Positions 17,652 through 26,789 of a stretch of DNA of 64,000 bases are shown here, piece by piece; within the stretch, counting starts at the first letter, position 1; each line of letters begins with the position of its first letter. The DNA comes from Sphingomonadaceae bacterium OTU29LAMAA1. GTDB taxonomy: Bacteria; Pseudomonadota; Alphaproteobacteria; Sphingomonadales; Sphingomonadaceae. Both the position numbers and the translations under genes were made by a program. The stretch is taken from NCBI GenBank assembly GCA_024072375.1, contig CP099617.1, forward strand, positions 725,001-789,000. Reading direction: 5' to 3'. The notes beneath the pieces were generated by a model. That model was given only the letters and a program-made list of their open reading frames with translations. It ran no database searches and had not been told where the DNA came from.

Positions 17652-19157
17652 CTATTGGCGGTTCGGCGAAGCAGCACCTGTCGTCAACGCGGGGCTTCTG
17701 TCAACCGGCGTATCGAGCAGCGGGTCGAGCGGCTTGTTGACCGCCGCGGTCTGCGGCGGCGTCTGCGCGGTCGTGACCGCGACGGGCACCGGTTCGGAGT
17801 CGCTGTCGAAGTCGTTGATCCGGTTTCGGACGCGCTTGTAATTGACCACCGGATCGTAGAGCGGGCCGCCCTCCAGCCCCAGATCGCGCGCCTCGGCATT
17901 GCCCATCGCCGCCAGCAGCGCGAAGCCCGCGACATAGGCATCGCGGCGTGCGGTGACGAGCGTCACCTGACTGTTGAGCAATTCCTGTTCGGCGTTGAGG
18001 ATGTCGAGGATCGTGCGCGTACCGACGCTGTTCTCGGCGCGGACGCCTTCGAGGCTCAGCTTGTTCGCGTTCACCGCCGTTTCGGACGAGGCGATCACCT
18101 GTTGCGAAGACCGCCAGATCGCATAGGCCGACCGTGCCTGCGATATCACTGCGCGTTCCGTCGCCGTCACGTTCTCCAGCGCCTGGCTACGCTGCGCCTG
18201 CGCCTGCCGGACCTGCGCGGCGGGGCGGCCACCCTGGAACAGGGGCAGCGTCAGTTGCAAACCGGCCGAGGCGGCGGTGCCGGAATTGCGGATGGGGCTG
18301 CCGGCGGGAAGCGACCCCAGATAGTTGAAGTAATTAGGTCCGCCGACGCCCGACACCCGCGGTAGCCGATTGGCACGGGCCACGTTGATGTCGAAGCGTG
18401 TCGCATCGGCCTGACGGCGAGCGGCGATCAGGTTGGGGTTGCTGTCTAGCGCGACGCTTACCGCCGTGGTCGGCGAATTGGGCAGGTTGGGCAGCACCGG
18501 CGGTTCTTCGAGCGCGACCGGCGGCGTGCCGACGACCTGGATATAGCTTTCGCGGCTGGAAATCAGCTGCGCCTCTGCCTGTTGCAGCTGTGCACGGGCG
18601 AGTGCCAGCCGCGCTTCCGACTGCGCGACGTCGGTGCGGGTCAGGTCGCCGACCTGAAACCGGTCGCGACTGGCGCGCAGATTGACCTCGAGCACGCGGA
18701 CGTTCTGCTGGTTCAGCGAGGTGATCGCCTCATCCCGAATCACGTTCATGTACGCTGCGACGACGTTGGTGAAGGTATTCGCCTCCGTCCCGCGCAACGT
18801 GGCGCGACCCGCATCGACGCGCGTTTCCGCAGCCCGCACCGAATTCTTCACCGCGCCGCCTTGATACAGCGGCACCGAGAAGTTGACCGCGCCCGACGCG
18901 GTGCGTTCCGGATTGGCGAAATTGTTGTTCGCGATCAGGAAATTGTCGATGACCGAACCGGAGGCGTTGACGCCCGGCAGACCGCTGGCACGGGCGATCG
19001 GGACATTCTCGTCCGTGGCGCGCTGTGCCGCACGCTGCCCGGTGATCGTCGGGTTCGACACATAGGCCTTCGCCAGCGCCTCGCGCAGCGTTTCCGCCCC
19101 CGCCGGCGCGGCGAGCCCCATCAACGCCGCGCTCCCCAGCAACAGTCCCCGCATCAT
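17652..19157 (-). CDS. tolC: TolC family outer membrane efflux protein
   Basis: About 501 residues. MMRGLLLGSAALMGLAAPAGA is a signal peptide, followed by ETLREALAKAYVSNPTITGQRAAQRATDE, the standard first helix of the TolC family. Two structural repeats of helix-rich sequence with beta hairpins (for example FSVPLYQGGAVKNSVRAAET and LTLPLFQGGRPAAQVRQAQ, both the conserved PLxxGG turn) give the 12-strand barrel and periplasmic tunnel. The tail (460-501) is Thr/Pro-rich and probably disordered. Start at 19157 has a G-rich stretch in front; ATG at 19172 is the alternative. Three genes pcm, tolC and popZ run together, with 18 or fewer bases from pcm. Confidence 0.94.
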   Translation of the reverse strand: MMRGLLLGSAALMGLAAPAGAETLREALAKAYVSNPTITGQRAAQRATDENVPIARASGLPGVNASGSVIDNFLIANNNFANPERTASGAVNFSVPLYQGGAVKNSVRAAETRVDAGRATLRGTEANTFTNVVAAYMNVIRDEAITSLNQQNVRVLEVNLRASRDRFQVGDLTRTDVAQSEARLALARAQLQQAEAQLISSRESYIQVVGTPPVALEEPPVLPNLPNSPTTAVSVALDSNPNLIAARRQADATRFDINVARANRLPRVSGVGGPNYFNYLGSLPAGSPIRNSGTAASAGLQLTLPLFQGGRPAAQVRQAQAQRSQALENVTATERAVISQARSAYAIWRSSQQVIASSETAVNANKLSLEGVRAENSVGTRTILDILNAEQELLNSQVTLVTARRDAYVAGFALLAAMGNAEARDLGLEGGPLYDPVVNYKRVRNRINDFDSDSEPVPVAVTTAQTPPQTAAVNKPLDPLLDTPVDRSPALTTGAASPNRQ

Positions 19158-19175
19158 CCCCCCGTCGTGCATATT

Positions 19176-19856
19176 CTAGAACCTGAAACCCTGCGGCTTC
19201 GCAAAGCCCGGCAGGACGATGCAGTCGCTGTCCATGAACGGCGAAAGGCCGAACCCGCCGTCGGTCTTGCGCCCACTGGCGAGGCGGATCACGCCGCCAT
19301 CGACCAGACCGGTGACGACGCGGCCCCCGGTTCTGACCTGACCGACGAGAACGTCGGGAACATGCTCTATCGCGCCGTCGACGATCAGTACGTCATACGG
19401 CCCGCCGTCGGCATGCCCGGCAGCGAGCGGTGCCTCGACGAGCGTGACGTTCGGGGTGCCGGCGAGTGCCTCGCGCGCCAGCGCCGCAAGTGCCGCATCC
19501 TCCTCGACCGCGACGACATCGGCGACGATCTGCGCCAGAATGGCGGCGGTGTACCCGCCGGCGGCGCCGATCAGCAGCACCCGGTCGTTCTTTTCCAGAT
19601 ACGCCTCGGTCAGCATGCGCCCGGTGACCATCGGAAGGTTGATCGCGCGTCCGCCCGCCACCGGCAGCGCCGTGTCGCGATAGGCGATGCTGCGCACCCC
19701 GGCGGGCACATAGGCCTCGCGCGGCAACGTATTCATCGCGACCAGAATACGCTGATCGCTGACGGCGTTTGTACGCAACTGGCTCGACACCATGGCATGA
19801 CGCATCGTTTCCGACGTCGCGGCATCCAGATGGCTATTATCGAGGCTGATGTTCAT
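19176..19856 (-). CDS. pcm: Protein-L-isoaspartate O-methyltransferase family protein
   Basis: 226 residues. The N-terminal half holds the family hallmark RHAMVSSQLRTNAVSDQRILVAMNTLPREAYVPA, in which Pcm proteins bind substrate; the SAM-binding motif I is LLIGAAGGYTAAILAQ near 95-110. Pcm methylates isoaspartyl residues to start repair of aged proteins. Here motif I reads GAAGGYTAA rather than the usual GTGSGYQAA, which is common in the alphaproteobacterial paralogue located beside tolC, so activity on isoaspartate is not certain. It precedes tolC by a few bases and probably starts the operon. Confidence 0.85.
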   Translation of the reverse strand: MNISLDNSHLDAATSETMRHAMVSSQLRTNAVSDQRILVAMNTLPREAYVPAGVRSIAYRDTALPVAGGRAINLPMVTGRMLTEAYLEKNDRVLLIGAAGGYTAAILAQIVADVVAVEEDAALAALAREALAGTPNVTLVEAPLAAGHADGGPYDVLIVDGAIEHVPDVLVGQVRTGGRVVTGLVDGGVIRLASGRKTDGGFGLSPFMDSDCIVLPGFAKPQGFRF

Positions 19857-20012
19857 GATGACCCCTCTCGCACAACCGTATTAGCTGCGCAATACACTTC
19901 GTGACAGTCCGGCTTGTATCGCGTGGGCCGCGCCACGCCAAGCGGACGCTGTGCCGAAATCGGCAATCCGCGCCGGATGGTCAGCGATCATACCGCGTCC
20001 TATTGAAGCGCC

Positions 20013-20387
20013 ATGATTCCGGCGACATATCATAAGTTCATCGAGTGGATCGGCGACGGCACCGGCCTTCCCGACGCCATTCTCCACATCCACGCCGGGC
20101 TCGCGGTGCTGATGCTGGCACGGCTGATCACGGGCCGGTCGCTCGGCAGCTTCGTGCCATGGTCGCTGGTGGTGCTCGCCGAAGCGTTCAATGAGGTGAT
20201 GGACCGGCTGAACTTCGGATCGTGGCGCTGGGAGGATACGACGGCGGACATCCTGAACACGCTGTTCTGGCCAACCGTCATCTGCCTCGGCATTCGCATG
20301 CGTCCCATGCTGCTGCCACGCGATTCCGCGCGGGTGCGAGTCAGGGACGATGGGCATGGGGAAGCCGAGGCTCCGGCAGACGCGTAA
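20013..20387 (+). CDS. Small conserved membrane protein, unknown function
   Basis: 124 residues. Two or three hydrophobic segments are seen: ILHIHAGLAVLMLARLITG (23-41), SFVPWSLVVLAEAFNEVMD (46-64) and ILNTLFWPTVICLGIRM (79-95), followed by a charged, probably cytoplasmic tail rich in Arg and Asp. The pattern of an acidic helix (AEAFNEVMDR) beside a Trp-rich loop (GSWRWEDTTADIL) recalls VanZ-like small proteins, but the similarity is too weak to assert. It is divergent from pcm and stands alone. The following 291 bases to the next gene end hold nothing I recognise. Confidence 0.65.
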   Translation: MIPATYHKFIEWIGDGTGLPDAILHIHAGLAVLMLARLITGRSLGSFVPWSLVVLAEAFNEVMDRLNFGSWRWEDTTADILNTLFWPTVICLGIRMRPMLLPRDSARVRVRDDGHGEAEAPADA

Positions 20388-20678
20388 TCCGACATAGTAC
20401 AGGGCTGCTCTCACTGCCCGGCCAATTGATCGAGTCCGTCGCGTTTCGAGCGAGGGTTATCATTATGTGATGAACGGCGCGGGATCTCACCCGTCTGATG
20501 GCAGACGCGCCGCTTTCAACTTGGGCGCGAGAGACCTGCCGGCATCAGGCTTCGGGCAAGCCGCTGCCCCCGGCCATTACCGCGGTGGGTATCGTAAGTG
20601 TCCCGCTGGAGGTGCGTTGATGGCAAAGCATATCGCGTCCGCTCTCGTACCAGTGGCACGCGTTCAGCCCCGTACCAC

Positions 20679-21383
20679 CTACTTCTTGCCCGCCCGCCAC
20701 GGCACAACCGCCGTTGAGGGTCGCCAGCAGCCTTCCAGACTGCCGGCAAAGTCGTTCGCCCATGCGGCGGGACTCCCGGGCTTCAGCCAGCCATCGAAGC
20801 GCGACCTTTTCAGATAATCGGACACCTCAAACGTGACCTTATCGGCATGTAAAACGATCTCGGCCGGCGAACCGGTGATATCCATACCCGGAGAAAATTT
20901 GAGATCGTGACCGGTCGCGAGATGAGCCATTGCAGGTATGCAGCTGCGAACATCGGCTTCGAGCCATTCCAAACCGGCCGCGTCGAGCGAACGGAGCAGC
21001 GCGTCGTCATTCTGCGGTTTCGATTGGGCGATAAAAGCAAATAGTCTCTGCCCGCGGACTCGTGGGCGTGGTGGTCGACCGTTGAAGGACGACCGAACCA
21101 TACGGGCAGTCAGTCGTGCGCCGCACGTTCGACGAGCCTCGCGCTGGTCAGCATCGACGCAGCCCCTACGCACTGCCAGCGCGTATACCGGAAAGCCGTA
21201 GTCGTCTCCCAGGTAACGGATCGACAATGCCGGTTGAGACTGTTCAGGAAAGAGCCGGGCCGGGTCGAATGCGAGTTCGCGTGTCCGTTCCTGGAAGTCA
21301 TACGCCGGCACCGCATCCTGCGCATGGGAAGGTGCCGACATACAGATGATGAGAGCGGCAGCGGTGAAAGGACGTCCGATCAT
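20679..21383 (-). CDS. Hypothetical exported protein
   Basis: 234 residues beginning MIGRPFTAAALIICMSAPSHAQ, a clear signal peptide with cleavage expected after SHA. The mature part has four cysteines (RRGCVDADQREARRTCGAR, VRSCIPAM, EGCWRP) that could make two disulfides. No known domain is recognised; stretches such as EIVLHADKVTFEVSDYL look like beta strands. The open frame extends upstream to 21554 but that part has no coding character, so 21383 is chosen. It has no close neighbours on its strand. Codon use is slightly less GC-rich at third positions than its neighbours, so recent acquisition or a relaxed gene is possible. Confidence 0.6.
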   Translation of the reverse strand: MIGRPFTAAALIICMSAPSHAQDAVPAYDFQERTRELAFDPARLFPEQSQPALSIRYLGDDYGFPVYALAVRRGCVDADQREARRTCGARLTARMVRSSFNGRPPRPRVRGQRLFAFIAQSKPQNDDALLRSLDAAGLEWLEADVRSCIPAMAHLATGHDLKFSPGMDITGSPAEIVLHADKVTFEVSDYLKRSRFDGWLKPGSPAAWANDFAGSLEGCWRPSTAVVPWRAGKK

Positions 21384-21655
21384 CTCCGTACGATGACATG
21401 GAGGATCAGGGCTGCCTAGCCTGCACAAGGTGCCGCAAGCGTCCGCTTGCCACAAATGGGCGAGAATTCCGAAACCTGATCCTTGTGGAGAACGGCGACA
21501 GTGTCGTTCAATGTTGGCGATCACTGTCTCAGTCCACGAACACGGACGGCACAAATCGTCAAACCCGGCGCGGCATCCGGCGCAACGCCCCGATCACGTC
21601 AGTGGATGGCTTGAGGGCATCTTGTCGACGCACCGGTCGACCGCTTCGAACACAC

Positions 21656-21729
21656 TGGAGGCCCGACCGGGAATCGAACCCGGGTGCGAGGATTTGCAGT
21701 CCTCTACGTCACCACTCCGCCATCGGGCC
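21656..21729 (-). tRNA. tRNA-Cys (anticodon GCA)
   Basis: Cloverleaf on the minus strand: acceptor arms GGCCCGA (21723-21729) and TCGGGCC (21660-21666), discriminator T, encoded CCA at 21656-21658. The anticodon arm reads GACTGCAAATC with anticodon GCA, and the T-arm has GGTTCGATTCCC. Single-copy type tRNA standing alone between two hypothetical stretches. Confidence 0.98.
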
Positions 21730-21809
21730 TCGATGCTCGGGAGGCGCGCAATTGCTCGGTTTTGTGGCGAGCGTCAACCGTCGATTGCAAGGCCGGCGGG
21801 GTGGCATCG

Positions 21810-22241
21810 TCACAACAACCGCTTCAGCGCCTCGACCAGCGGGACATCGGCGGGCGGCATCGCCACATCGTCCATCTCGCCGGGACGCAGCCATGCCAAT
21901 GCGCTGGCCTCAAGCGCGACGGGTTCGCCGTTCCAGTCGCGAATGACGTAGAGCAGCAGGAGCAGGTGTCGATCGCCAAGGCTGGCGCTGGCAAAGGCGA
22001 GCGGCGTGAGCGATACCGGTTCGACGCGAATCCCCAGTTCCTCCGCCAGTTCGCGCACCAGCGCGGCTTCCGGCGTTTCGCCAGCCTCCACCTTGCCGCC
22101 GGGAAATTCCCACAGATCGGCCATCTGCTTTCCCGGCGGACGTCGCTGCAACAGCACCCGGCCGCTGTCATCCACCAGTGCAGCGGCAACGACCGGCATC
22201 AAATGCCGGTTCGTCAGCGATCGGTTTGCATCGTCAGCCAT
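21810..22241 (-). CDS. mutT: MutT-type Nudix hydrolase (8-oxo-dGTP diphosphatase)
   Basis: 143 residues. The Nudix box GGKVEAGETPEAALVRELAEEL lies near 49-70 with REL.EEL.G catalytic pattern (the residues R, E, E, E and G are all in place). The N-terminal VVAAALVDDSGRVLLQRRPPGKQMADLWEFPGGK matches MutT, which hydrolyses 8-oxo-dGTP to prevent A-to-C transversions. In many alphaproteobacteria mutT lies by argJ or secA; here it stands between tRNA-Cys and the pilin genes. Length is normal. Confidence 0.88.
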   Translation of the reverse strand: MADDANRSLTNRHLMPVVAAALVDDSGRVLLQRRPPGKQMADLWEFPGGKVEAGETPEAALVRELAEELGIRVEPVSLTPLAFASASLGDRHLLLLLYVIRDWNGEPVALEASALAWLRPGEMDDVAMPPADVPLVEALKRLL

Positions 22242-22271
22242 TCCTTAAGCCTTCCTTGCTAGGCGGATGCT

Positions 22272-22472
22272 ATGAAGCCGCGCTCGCTCCTTCGCCGCCT
22301 CACCGGCCGGGTGTCACTGTCCCTGCGGGATTCGCGGGGGGCTACGGCCGTCGAGTACGGCTTGATCCTCGCGCTGATCGTCATCGTGATGATCGTCGCG
22401 CTCAAGCAGGTCGCGAACGCCAACACCGACATGTGGCGCAATGTGAGCGACAAGGTCGTCGCCGCCGGCTGA
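22272..22472 (+). CDS. Flp family type IVb pilin
   Basis: 66 residues with a 23-residue basic leader ending SRG and a mature start ATAVEYGLILALIVIVMIV, the Flp pilin signature in which prepilin peptidase cuts after the Gly and Glu is at position +5, then a single hydrophobic helix and a short tail. The leader is unusually long and Arg-rich. Flp pilins build Tad pili for surface attachment. No tad/cpa assembly genes lie nearby. Second pilin follows 131 bases later. Divergent from mutT by 30 bases. Confidence 0.88.
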   Translation: MKPRSLLRRLTGRVSLSLRDSRGATAVEYGLILALIVIVMIVALKQVANANTDMWRNVSDKVVAAG

Positions 22473-22603
22473 ACCCGGTCCGATGCGGGAACAAAAACCC
22501 GTTTCGCTTAAATGTTTGGCAACCTTGCCCGCGTAAATCATTCCTCGCTGCTCCGGTTCACCGGTTCAGCCGGGTGACTGAAGTATCGGATATGGAGACC
22601 GGA

Positions 22604-22771
22604 ATGCAGACGATTCGCAAGTTCATCAAGAACAGCAAGGGCGCGACCGCCATCGAGTACGGCCTGATCGCCGCGCTGATCGCCGTGGCCGCTATTGCTG
22701 CCATGCAGGGTCTGGGCAACAAGCTCAAGACGACCTTCAACAACGTTTCGTCGAACATGACCGCTTCGTAA
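22604..22771 (+). CDS. Flp family type IVb pilin
   Basis: 55 residues: MQTIRKFIKNSKG leader, then ATAIEYGLIAALIAVAAIAAMQGLG, the Flp pilin core, and a short polar tail (KLKTTFNNVSSNMTAS). This is the standard size and layout for the major Flp pilin. ATG at 22604 is chosen because GGAG at 22594-22597 sits six bases upstream; an in-frame ATG at 22592 overlaps that site. It is followed by a strong terminator at 22797-22832, so it is the last gene of its unit, likely expressed strongly. Confidence 0.92.
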   Translation: MQTIRKFIKNSKGATAIEYGLIAALIAVAAIAAMQGLGNKLKTTFNNVSSNMTAS

Positions 22772-22796
22772 GAGCGACGTTCGACCAGGATACGAC

Positions 22797-22832
22797 GAGG
22801 GCGGCGGAACGCAGGTTCCGCCGCCCTCTTTC
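22797..22832 (+). terminator. Rho-independent terminator behind the Flp pilin gene
   Basis: A perfect 14-base stem, GAGGGCGGCGGAAC (22797-22810) with GTTCCGCCGCCCTC (22815-22828), a GCAG loop, and a TTT run behind it. It lies 26 bases past the pilin stop and before the convergent accA. Confidence 0.9.
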
Positions 22833-22854
22833 GTTCAGCGTCGGTCGAGGCGAC

Positions 22855-23802
22855 TCAGAGCCGCCCCATCGCCAGGAATTTGGCTCGACGTTCCTGCCGC
22901 AGCGTTTGCGGATCGCGGGTGCCGAGCGAATCGAGCGCCGTCGCCAGTGCATCGCCGAGCATCCTGATCGCCTCGGCCGGGTCACGGTGCGCACCGCCCA
23001 AAGGTTCGGGTACGATCGTATCGATCACGCCGAACGTCTTCAGATCCTGCGCCGTCACGCGCATTGCCTCCGCGGCATCCGCCGCCTTGTCGGCGGTCCG
23101 CCACAGGATCGACGCACAGCCTTCGGGGCTGATCACCGAATAGATCGCATGTTCGAACATCAGCACTCGATTGCCGGCGGCCAGCGCCACCGCGCCGCCC
23201 GATCCGCCTTCGCCGACGATCGCCGCGACCACGGGCACACCCGCGGCGAGGCATGCCTCGGTCGACCGCGCGATCGCTTCCGCCTGCCCACGCTCTTCGG
23301 CCTCGATACCCGGGAAGGCGCCCATCGTGTCGACGAGTGTCACCACGGGCAGGCCGAACCGGTCGGCAAGCGCCACGAGGCGGATCGCCTTGCGATAGCC
23401 CTCGGGCTTGCCCATGCCGAAATTGTGGCGCAGCCGGGATGCGGTGTCCGATCCCTTTTCGTGCCCCAGCACCATGACCTTGCGACCGCGAAAGCTCGCG
23501 AAGCCGCCCATGATCGCCTGATCGTCGGCAAAGGCGCGGTCGCCCGCCAGCGGCACGAACTCGTCGAACAGGCCGGCGACGTAATCCCTGAAATGCGGAC
23601 GTTCGGGATGACGCGCGACCTGCGTCTTCTGCCACGGGGTCAGCTTCGCGAAAGTATCGCGCAGCAGCTTGTCCGACTTGGCCTGCAATCGCGTCAGGTC
23701 CGCCGCGATGTCGATGGTGCCGTCGGCCGCGGTCGCCCGCAGCTCGTCGATCCGGCCCTGCAGTTCGGCAATCGGTTTTTCGAATTCGAGGAAGCTCGCC
23801 AT
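22855..23802 (-). CDS. accA: Acetyl-CoA carboxylase carboxyltransferase subunit alpha
   Basis: 315 residues, normal length. AccA with AccD moves the carboxyl group from biotin on AccB to acetyl-CoA, giving malonyl-CoA for fatty acid synthesis. Seen are the N-terminal [23 protein letters not shown] helix, [57 protein letters not shown] (the CoA-binding crotonase core), and [31 protein letters not shown]. It precedes, on the minus strand, nothing but the terminator region; xerD ends 10 bases upstream, so both probably share transcripts. The partner accD is in the window at 51577. Confidence 0.97.
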   Translation of the reverse strand: MASFLEFEKPIAELQGRIDELRATAADGTIDIAADLTRLQAKSDKLLRDTFAKLTPWQKTQVARHPERPHFRDYVAGLFDEFVPLAGDRAFADDQAIMGGFASFRGRKVMVLGHEKGSDTASRLRHNFGMGKPEGYRKAIRLVALADRFGLPVVTLVDTMGAFPGIEAEERGQAEAIARSTEACLAAGVPVVAAIVGEGGSGGAVALAAGNRVLMFEHAIYSVISPEGCASILWRTADKAADAAEAMRVTAQDLKTFGVIDTIVPEPLGGAHRDPAEAIRMLGDALATALDSLGTRDPQTLRQERRAKFLAMGRL

Positions 23803-23812
23803 GCCGCGCGGG

Positions 23813-24730
23813 TTACGGGCGACGCGGCGTTACGTCAACGCGGCCGGCATCGGCCAGCGGATGCCGTGTATTGACCAGCTCGACCAGTCGGCTGGCATCG
23901 ACGTGGGTGTAGATCTCGGTCGTCGCGATGTCCGCATGACCCAGCATCGTCTGGAGCGCGCGCAGGTCGGCGCCCCCTTCGAGCAGATGCGTGGCGAAGG
24001 CGTGACGCAGCACGTGCGGACTCATCCGATCGGGGGGAATGCCTGCGTCCGCCGCCAGCGCCTTGATCAGCTGATACAAACGGATGCGCGTCAGATGCCC
24101 CTTGCCCGAAGGAAACAGCCATGGCCGATCCGCCGCGACATGCGCGCGCCACGCCGCCACGGCCGCGCGTGCGCGATCGGAGATCGGCACCAGCCGCTCG
24201 CGCCCGCCCTTCCCCTTCAGGATCAGGAACGGCCGGTCGGGATGGATGGCGTTGCGCGGCAGGCTGACGAGCTCGGTCGCCCGGAGGCCCGATCCATACA
24301 GCAATTCGGTCAATGCCGAGAGCCGCAGGTCACCGGGCAGCGGTCGCGCGGTGGCACAGCGGTCGGCGATGACCGCAAACAGCCGATCGACGTCCGCATG
24401 GCTCAGCACCTTGGGCAACGACCGCGCCGTGCTCGGCCGCGGCAGGGCCTTGCCCGGATCGTCGGACCGATGCCCCTCGTCGAGCAGAAAGGCGTAAAAG
24501 CGGCGTAATGCCGCCGACTTGCGGGCCACGGTCGCGCGGGCAAGGCTTTGCCAACCCTCCGCCAGCGTTTGCAGTTGCGCGATGCTCGCCGCCGCCAGCC
24601 CGCCCTCGATCGCCGCCGATGCCAGCGCCAGGTCGCTGCGATAGGCTGCCACGGTGTTCGCCGCCGCGCCCGCCTCCGCCGTCAACATCTCGAGGAACCG
24701 CTCGATCAACGCGCGATCGGCCGCAATCAT
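23813..24730 (-). CDS. xerD: Tyrosine recombinase XerD
   Basis: 305 residues. N-terminal SAM-like core-binding domain ([28 protein letters not shown]) and C-terminal catalytic domain with the R-K-H-R-H-Y set: [64 protein letters not shown], where the final Y is the nucleophile. XerD with XerC resolves chromosome dimers at dif. Gene position between accA and aroK-linked genes is typical for alphaproteobacterial xerD, arguing against a phage integrase. ATG at 24730 is chosen; the six-base gap to the upstream gene suggests co-transcription. Confidence 0.93.
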   Translation of the reverse strand: MIAADRALIERFLEMLTAEAGAAANTVAAYRSDLALASAAIEGGLAAASIAQLQTLAEGWQSLARATVARKSAALRRFYAFLLDEGHRSDDPGKALPRPSTARSLPKVLSHADVDRLFAVIADRCATARPLPGDLRLSALTELLYGSGLRATELVSLPRNAIHPDRPFLILKGKGGRERLVPISDRARAAVAAWRAHVAADRPWLFPSGKGHLTRIRLYQLIKALAADAGIPPDRMSPHVLRHAFATHLLEGGADLRALQTMLGHADIATTEIYTHVDASRLVELVNTRHPLADAGRVDVTPRRP

Positions 24731-24735
24731 GTGCG

Positions 24736-26577
24736 TCAGACCCGCGCCAGTGCCTCGGCAGCGACCATCCGCGCCTCGCCCTCCAACCCGACCGAGCGTA
24801 AGGCGCCGACGATCCGGTACAGCATCGCCGGCGGTACACCGCGCCACCCCGGCGTCTGCATGCCGATCGCGGCGAGCAGCACCACCGTGCCTTGCTGGCC
24901 GTCCGCCGCCGCGCGGTCGATCGCGCGCGTCCAGCTGTTCTCCGCACCGATCCGCACATCCAGCGCCGCTGCGGCGCGCTCGATATCGTCGGGGGCGAGC
25001 CGGCCGAGACCGGCCAGACCCGCGAAGAACAACCGCTGCTTCAACGCCGCGTCGCCGCGGCCCGAATAGGACGACAGCTCGCCATAGCTCAGCCGCCCAC
25101 CCGCATCCGGATCGGCCAGCGCGATCATCGCCCACGCGTCGCCGCCCTCTTCTACCGCGGCACGCCAGCGCGCGGCACTGCGATCCAGACCGGCGGTCAG
25201 CATCGAGGCGACCACGTATCGCGCATCCTCGACGCCGAGGCGCGCGGGAATACGCGCGGCGGCGCGCGACGTCAGGATCAGACGGGCATAAGGCGGCGTC
25301 TTGTCGCCACTACCCCACACCTGCCGCATCGCCGCAAGTCGTGCGTTGACGTCGCCGGCCGTGTAGGCGCTGCGCAGATCGTTCGCCAGCGCGCTCGCCG
25401 CGCCCGGCATGTCGTTGGCGGTGTCGACCGCGCCATACAGATCGATCAAGGCCGCCGCCGACAGCACGCCCTGCGCCGCCGCCGCCTCGGCCGATGCGAT
25501 CCGCTCCGCGAGCGGAATGCCGGGCGCGAGCGCATACCAGTAGCGCGCCTGCGGACCGGCCGTCGCCAGCATATCGTCGGGGATCGTCACCCCGGTCGCG
25601 GCGGCGAGTCCGAATCGCCATGCCGAAAGCCGGTCGACGCCGGCCCATTCGATCGTCACGGCCTGTCCGCCGCCCGGCCCTGCGCCCACAACCTTCTGCG
25701 CCAGTTGCAGATCGATCCCCGTCGCGACCTTGCGTCGTCGCGCAGCCGTGATCAGCGCCTTCGCCCGCGCGGGCTCGGCGGCCAGACCCGCGCACATCGC
25801 CTGCGCCAGCGTCCAGCCACGCTCCTGCGTGGCTGCCAGTCCCGCATCGGCGATCGGGCACAGCCCCGCCGGGTCGCCCGCCGCCAGCGCGGCGTTCATC
25901 GCGACCTGATAGAGTTTGGGCGTGTAGTTGCCGTTGTCGACGCTCTGCACCACGGCGCGTGCGCCGACCGCTTCGCCCATCCGCAGCAGCAGCCATGCGC
26001 GTTCCGCCGCGAAATTCGCGCCATCGACGCGTGCAGGAGTATCAAGCTGCGCCACCAGCGTGCGCCGCAACACGATCGACAGCCAGCGCGACGGCACCGG
26101 CGCGGCGATGCGACGCATCAATCCCTCGACGAACCGTCCGTCCGCGCCATCAAATGCTGCTGCTGCGAGAGCGCCCTCGCGCGGTCCGGCCGCGCCGACG
26201 CTGGACAGCGAACGGCGGGCGAAGTCCGGCATCTCATATTGCGCCAGTACCGCCGGATCGACCGACGGCGCCGGTGTGGGCGTCGCGCTCGCGAGCGGCG
26301 TCGGCGTCGCCACCGGCAACGGCTGAACGAACCCCGTCGGCGTCTCGGTGGGCGCCGTTCCGGGTGCTGCGACGCCGGTGCCCGATCGCGGCGAGCCGGG
26401 CGTCGCACGTGCCGTCGGCTGGGTGGCAGGCTCGCCGAAGCCGGGGGGCAGGATCGATTCGGGTCGGTCCTGGCCCACTGCGGGACCGTAAGCCGACAGG
26501 CCGGCGGTCGCGATCGCCACCGCCGCGACGCCGACCCGCGCGCAGAGGATGACCCGCGCCTTAGCTGAGGTTCGCAA
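24736..26577 (-). CDS. Conserved hypothetical exported protein, repeat-rich helical
   Basis: 613 residues. N-terminal RVILCARVGVAAVAIATAGLSAYGPAVGQ is a probable signal anchor or signal peptide. Residues about 40-105 are Pro/Thr-rich and disordered (ATQPTARATPGSPRSG and following), and the rest is a long alpha-helical array (for example GEAVGARAVVQSVDNGNYTPKLYQVAMNAALAAGDPAGLC and RAKALITAARRRKVATGIDL) suggestive of a TPR-like or Sel1-like solenoid. No catalytic motif. Between xerD and aroK it recurs in sphingomonads without a known role. Its start overlaps the 44-residue gene upstream by 17 bases. Confidence 0.72.
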   Translation of the reverse strand: MRTSAKARVILCARVGVAAVAIATAGLSAYGPAVGQDRPESILPPGFGEPATQPTARATPGSPRSGTGVAAPGTAPTETPTGFVQPLPVATPTPLASATPTPAPSVDPAVLAQYEMPDFARRSLSSVGAAGPREGALAAAAFDGADGRFVEGLMRRIAAPVPSRWLSIVLRRTLVAQLDTPARVDGANFAAERAWLLLRMGEAVGARAVVQSVDNGNYTPKLYQVAMNAALAAGDPAGLCPIADAGLAATQERGWTLAQAMCAGLAAEPARAKALITAARRRKVATGIDLQLAQKVVGAGPGGGQAVTIEWAGVDRLSAWRFGLAAATGVTIPDDMLATAGPQARYWYALAPGIPLAERIASAEAAAAQGVLSAAALIDLYGAVDTANDMPGAASALANDLRSAYTAGDVNARLAAMRQVWGSGDKTPPYARLILTSRAAARIPARLGVEDARYVVASMLTAGLDRSAARWRAAVEEGGDAWAMIALADPDAGGRLSYGELSSYSGRGDAALKQRLFFAGLAGLGRLAPDDIERAAAALDVRIGAENSWTRAIDRAAADGQQGTVVLLAAIGMQTPGWRGVPPAMLYRIVGALRSVGLEGEARMVAAEALARV

Positions 26578-26695
26578 GCGTCACGTCTTTCTCGACATGG
26601 GTCTGCGGCCGCTCCGACGCCCGCCCGGCGAGCAGGAACAGGCCGCCGACGACCAGTACGAGGACAACGACGACGGAAAGGGCAAAGCGGGACAT
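26561..26695 (-). CDS. Small single-pass membrane protein
   Basis: 44 residues: MSRFALSVVVVLVLVVGGLFLLAG forms one membrane helix, followed by a polar segment RASERPQTHVEKDVTLANLS. The frame open further upstream lacks coding character. It overlaps the following exported protein gene by 17 bases in a different frame, so the two are translationally coupled. The N-terminus may be a membrane anchor that partners the downstream exported protein. Divergent from aroK (95-base gap that must hold promoters for both directions). Confidence 0.7.
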   Translation of the reverse strand: MSRFALSVVVVLVLVVGGLFLLAGRASERPQTHVEKDVTLANLS

Positions 26696-26789
26696 ACCGT
26701 ACCTTGATGTACAAGAACGCGAGGGGATCACGTAAAACGTGGCGCGGAGCTTTTGCCCCGTCCTGACCCGCTGTATAGCGCACCCGGCC

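Noticed and set aside
23813-24730. Phage integrase or genomic island
   Set aside because: XerD context (accA, aroK/aroB) is chromosomal and there is no attachment site, tRNA overlap or phage gene.
24892-26568. 558-residue plus-strand frame
   Set aside because: Antisense to the exported helical protein; Arg/His-rich shadow composition.
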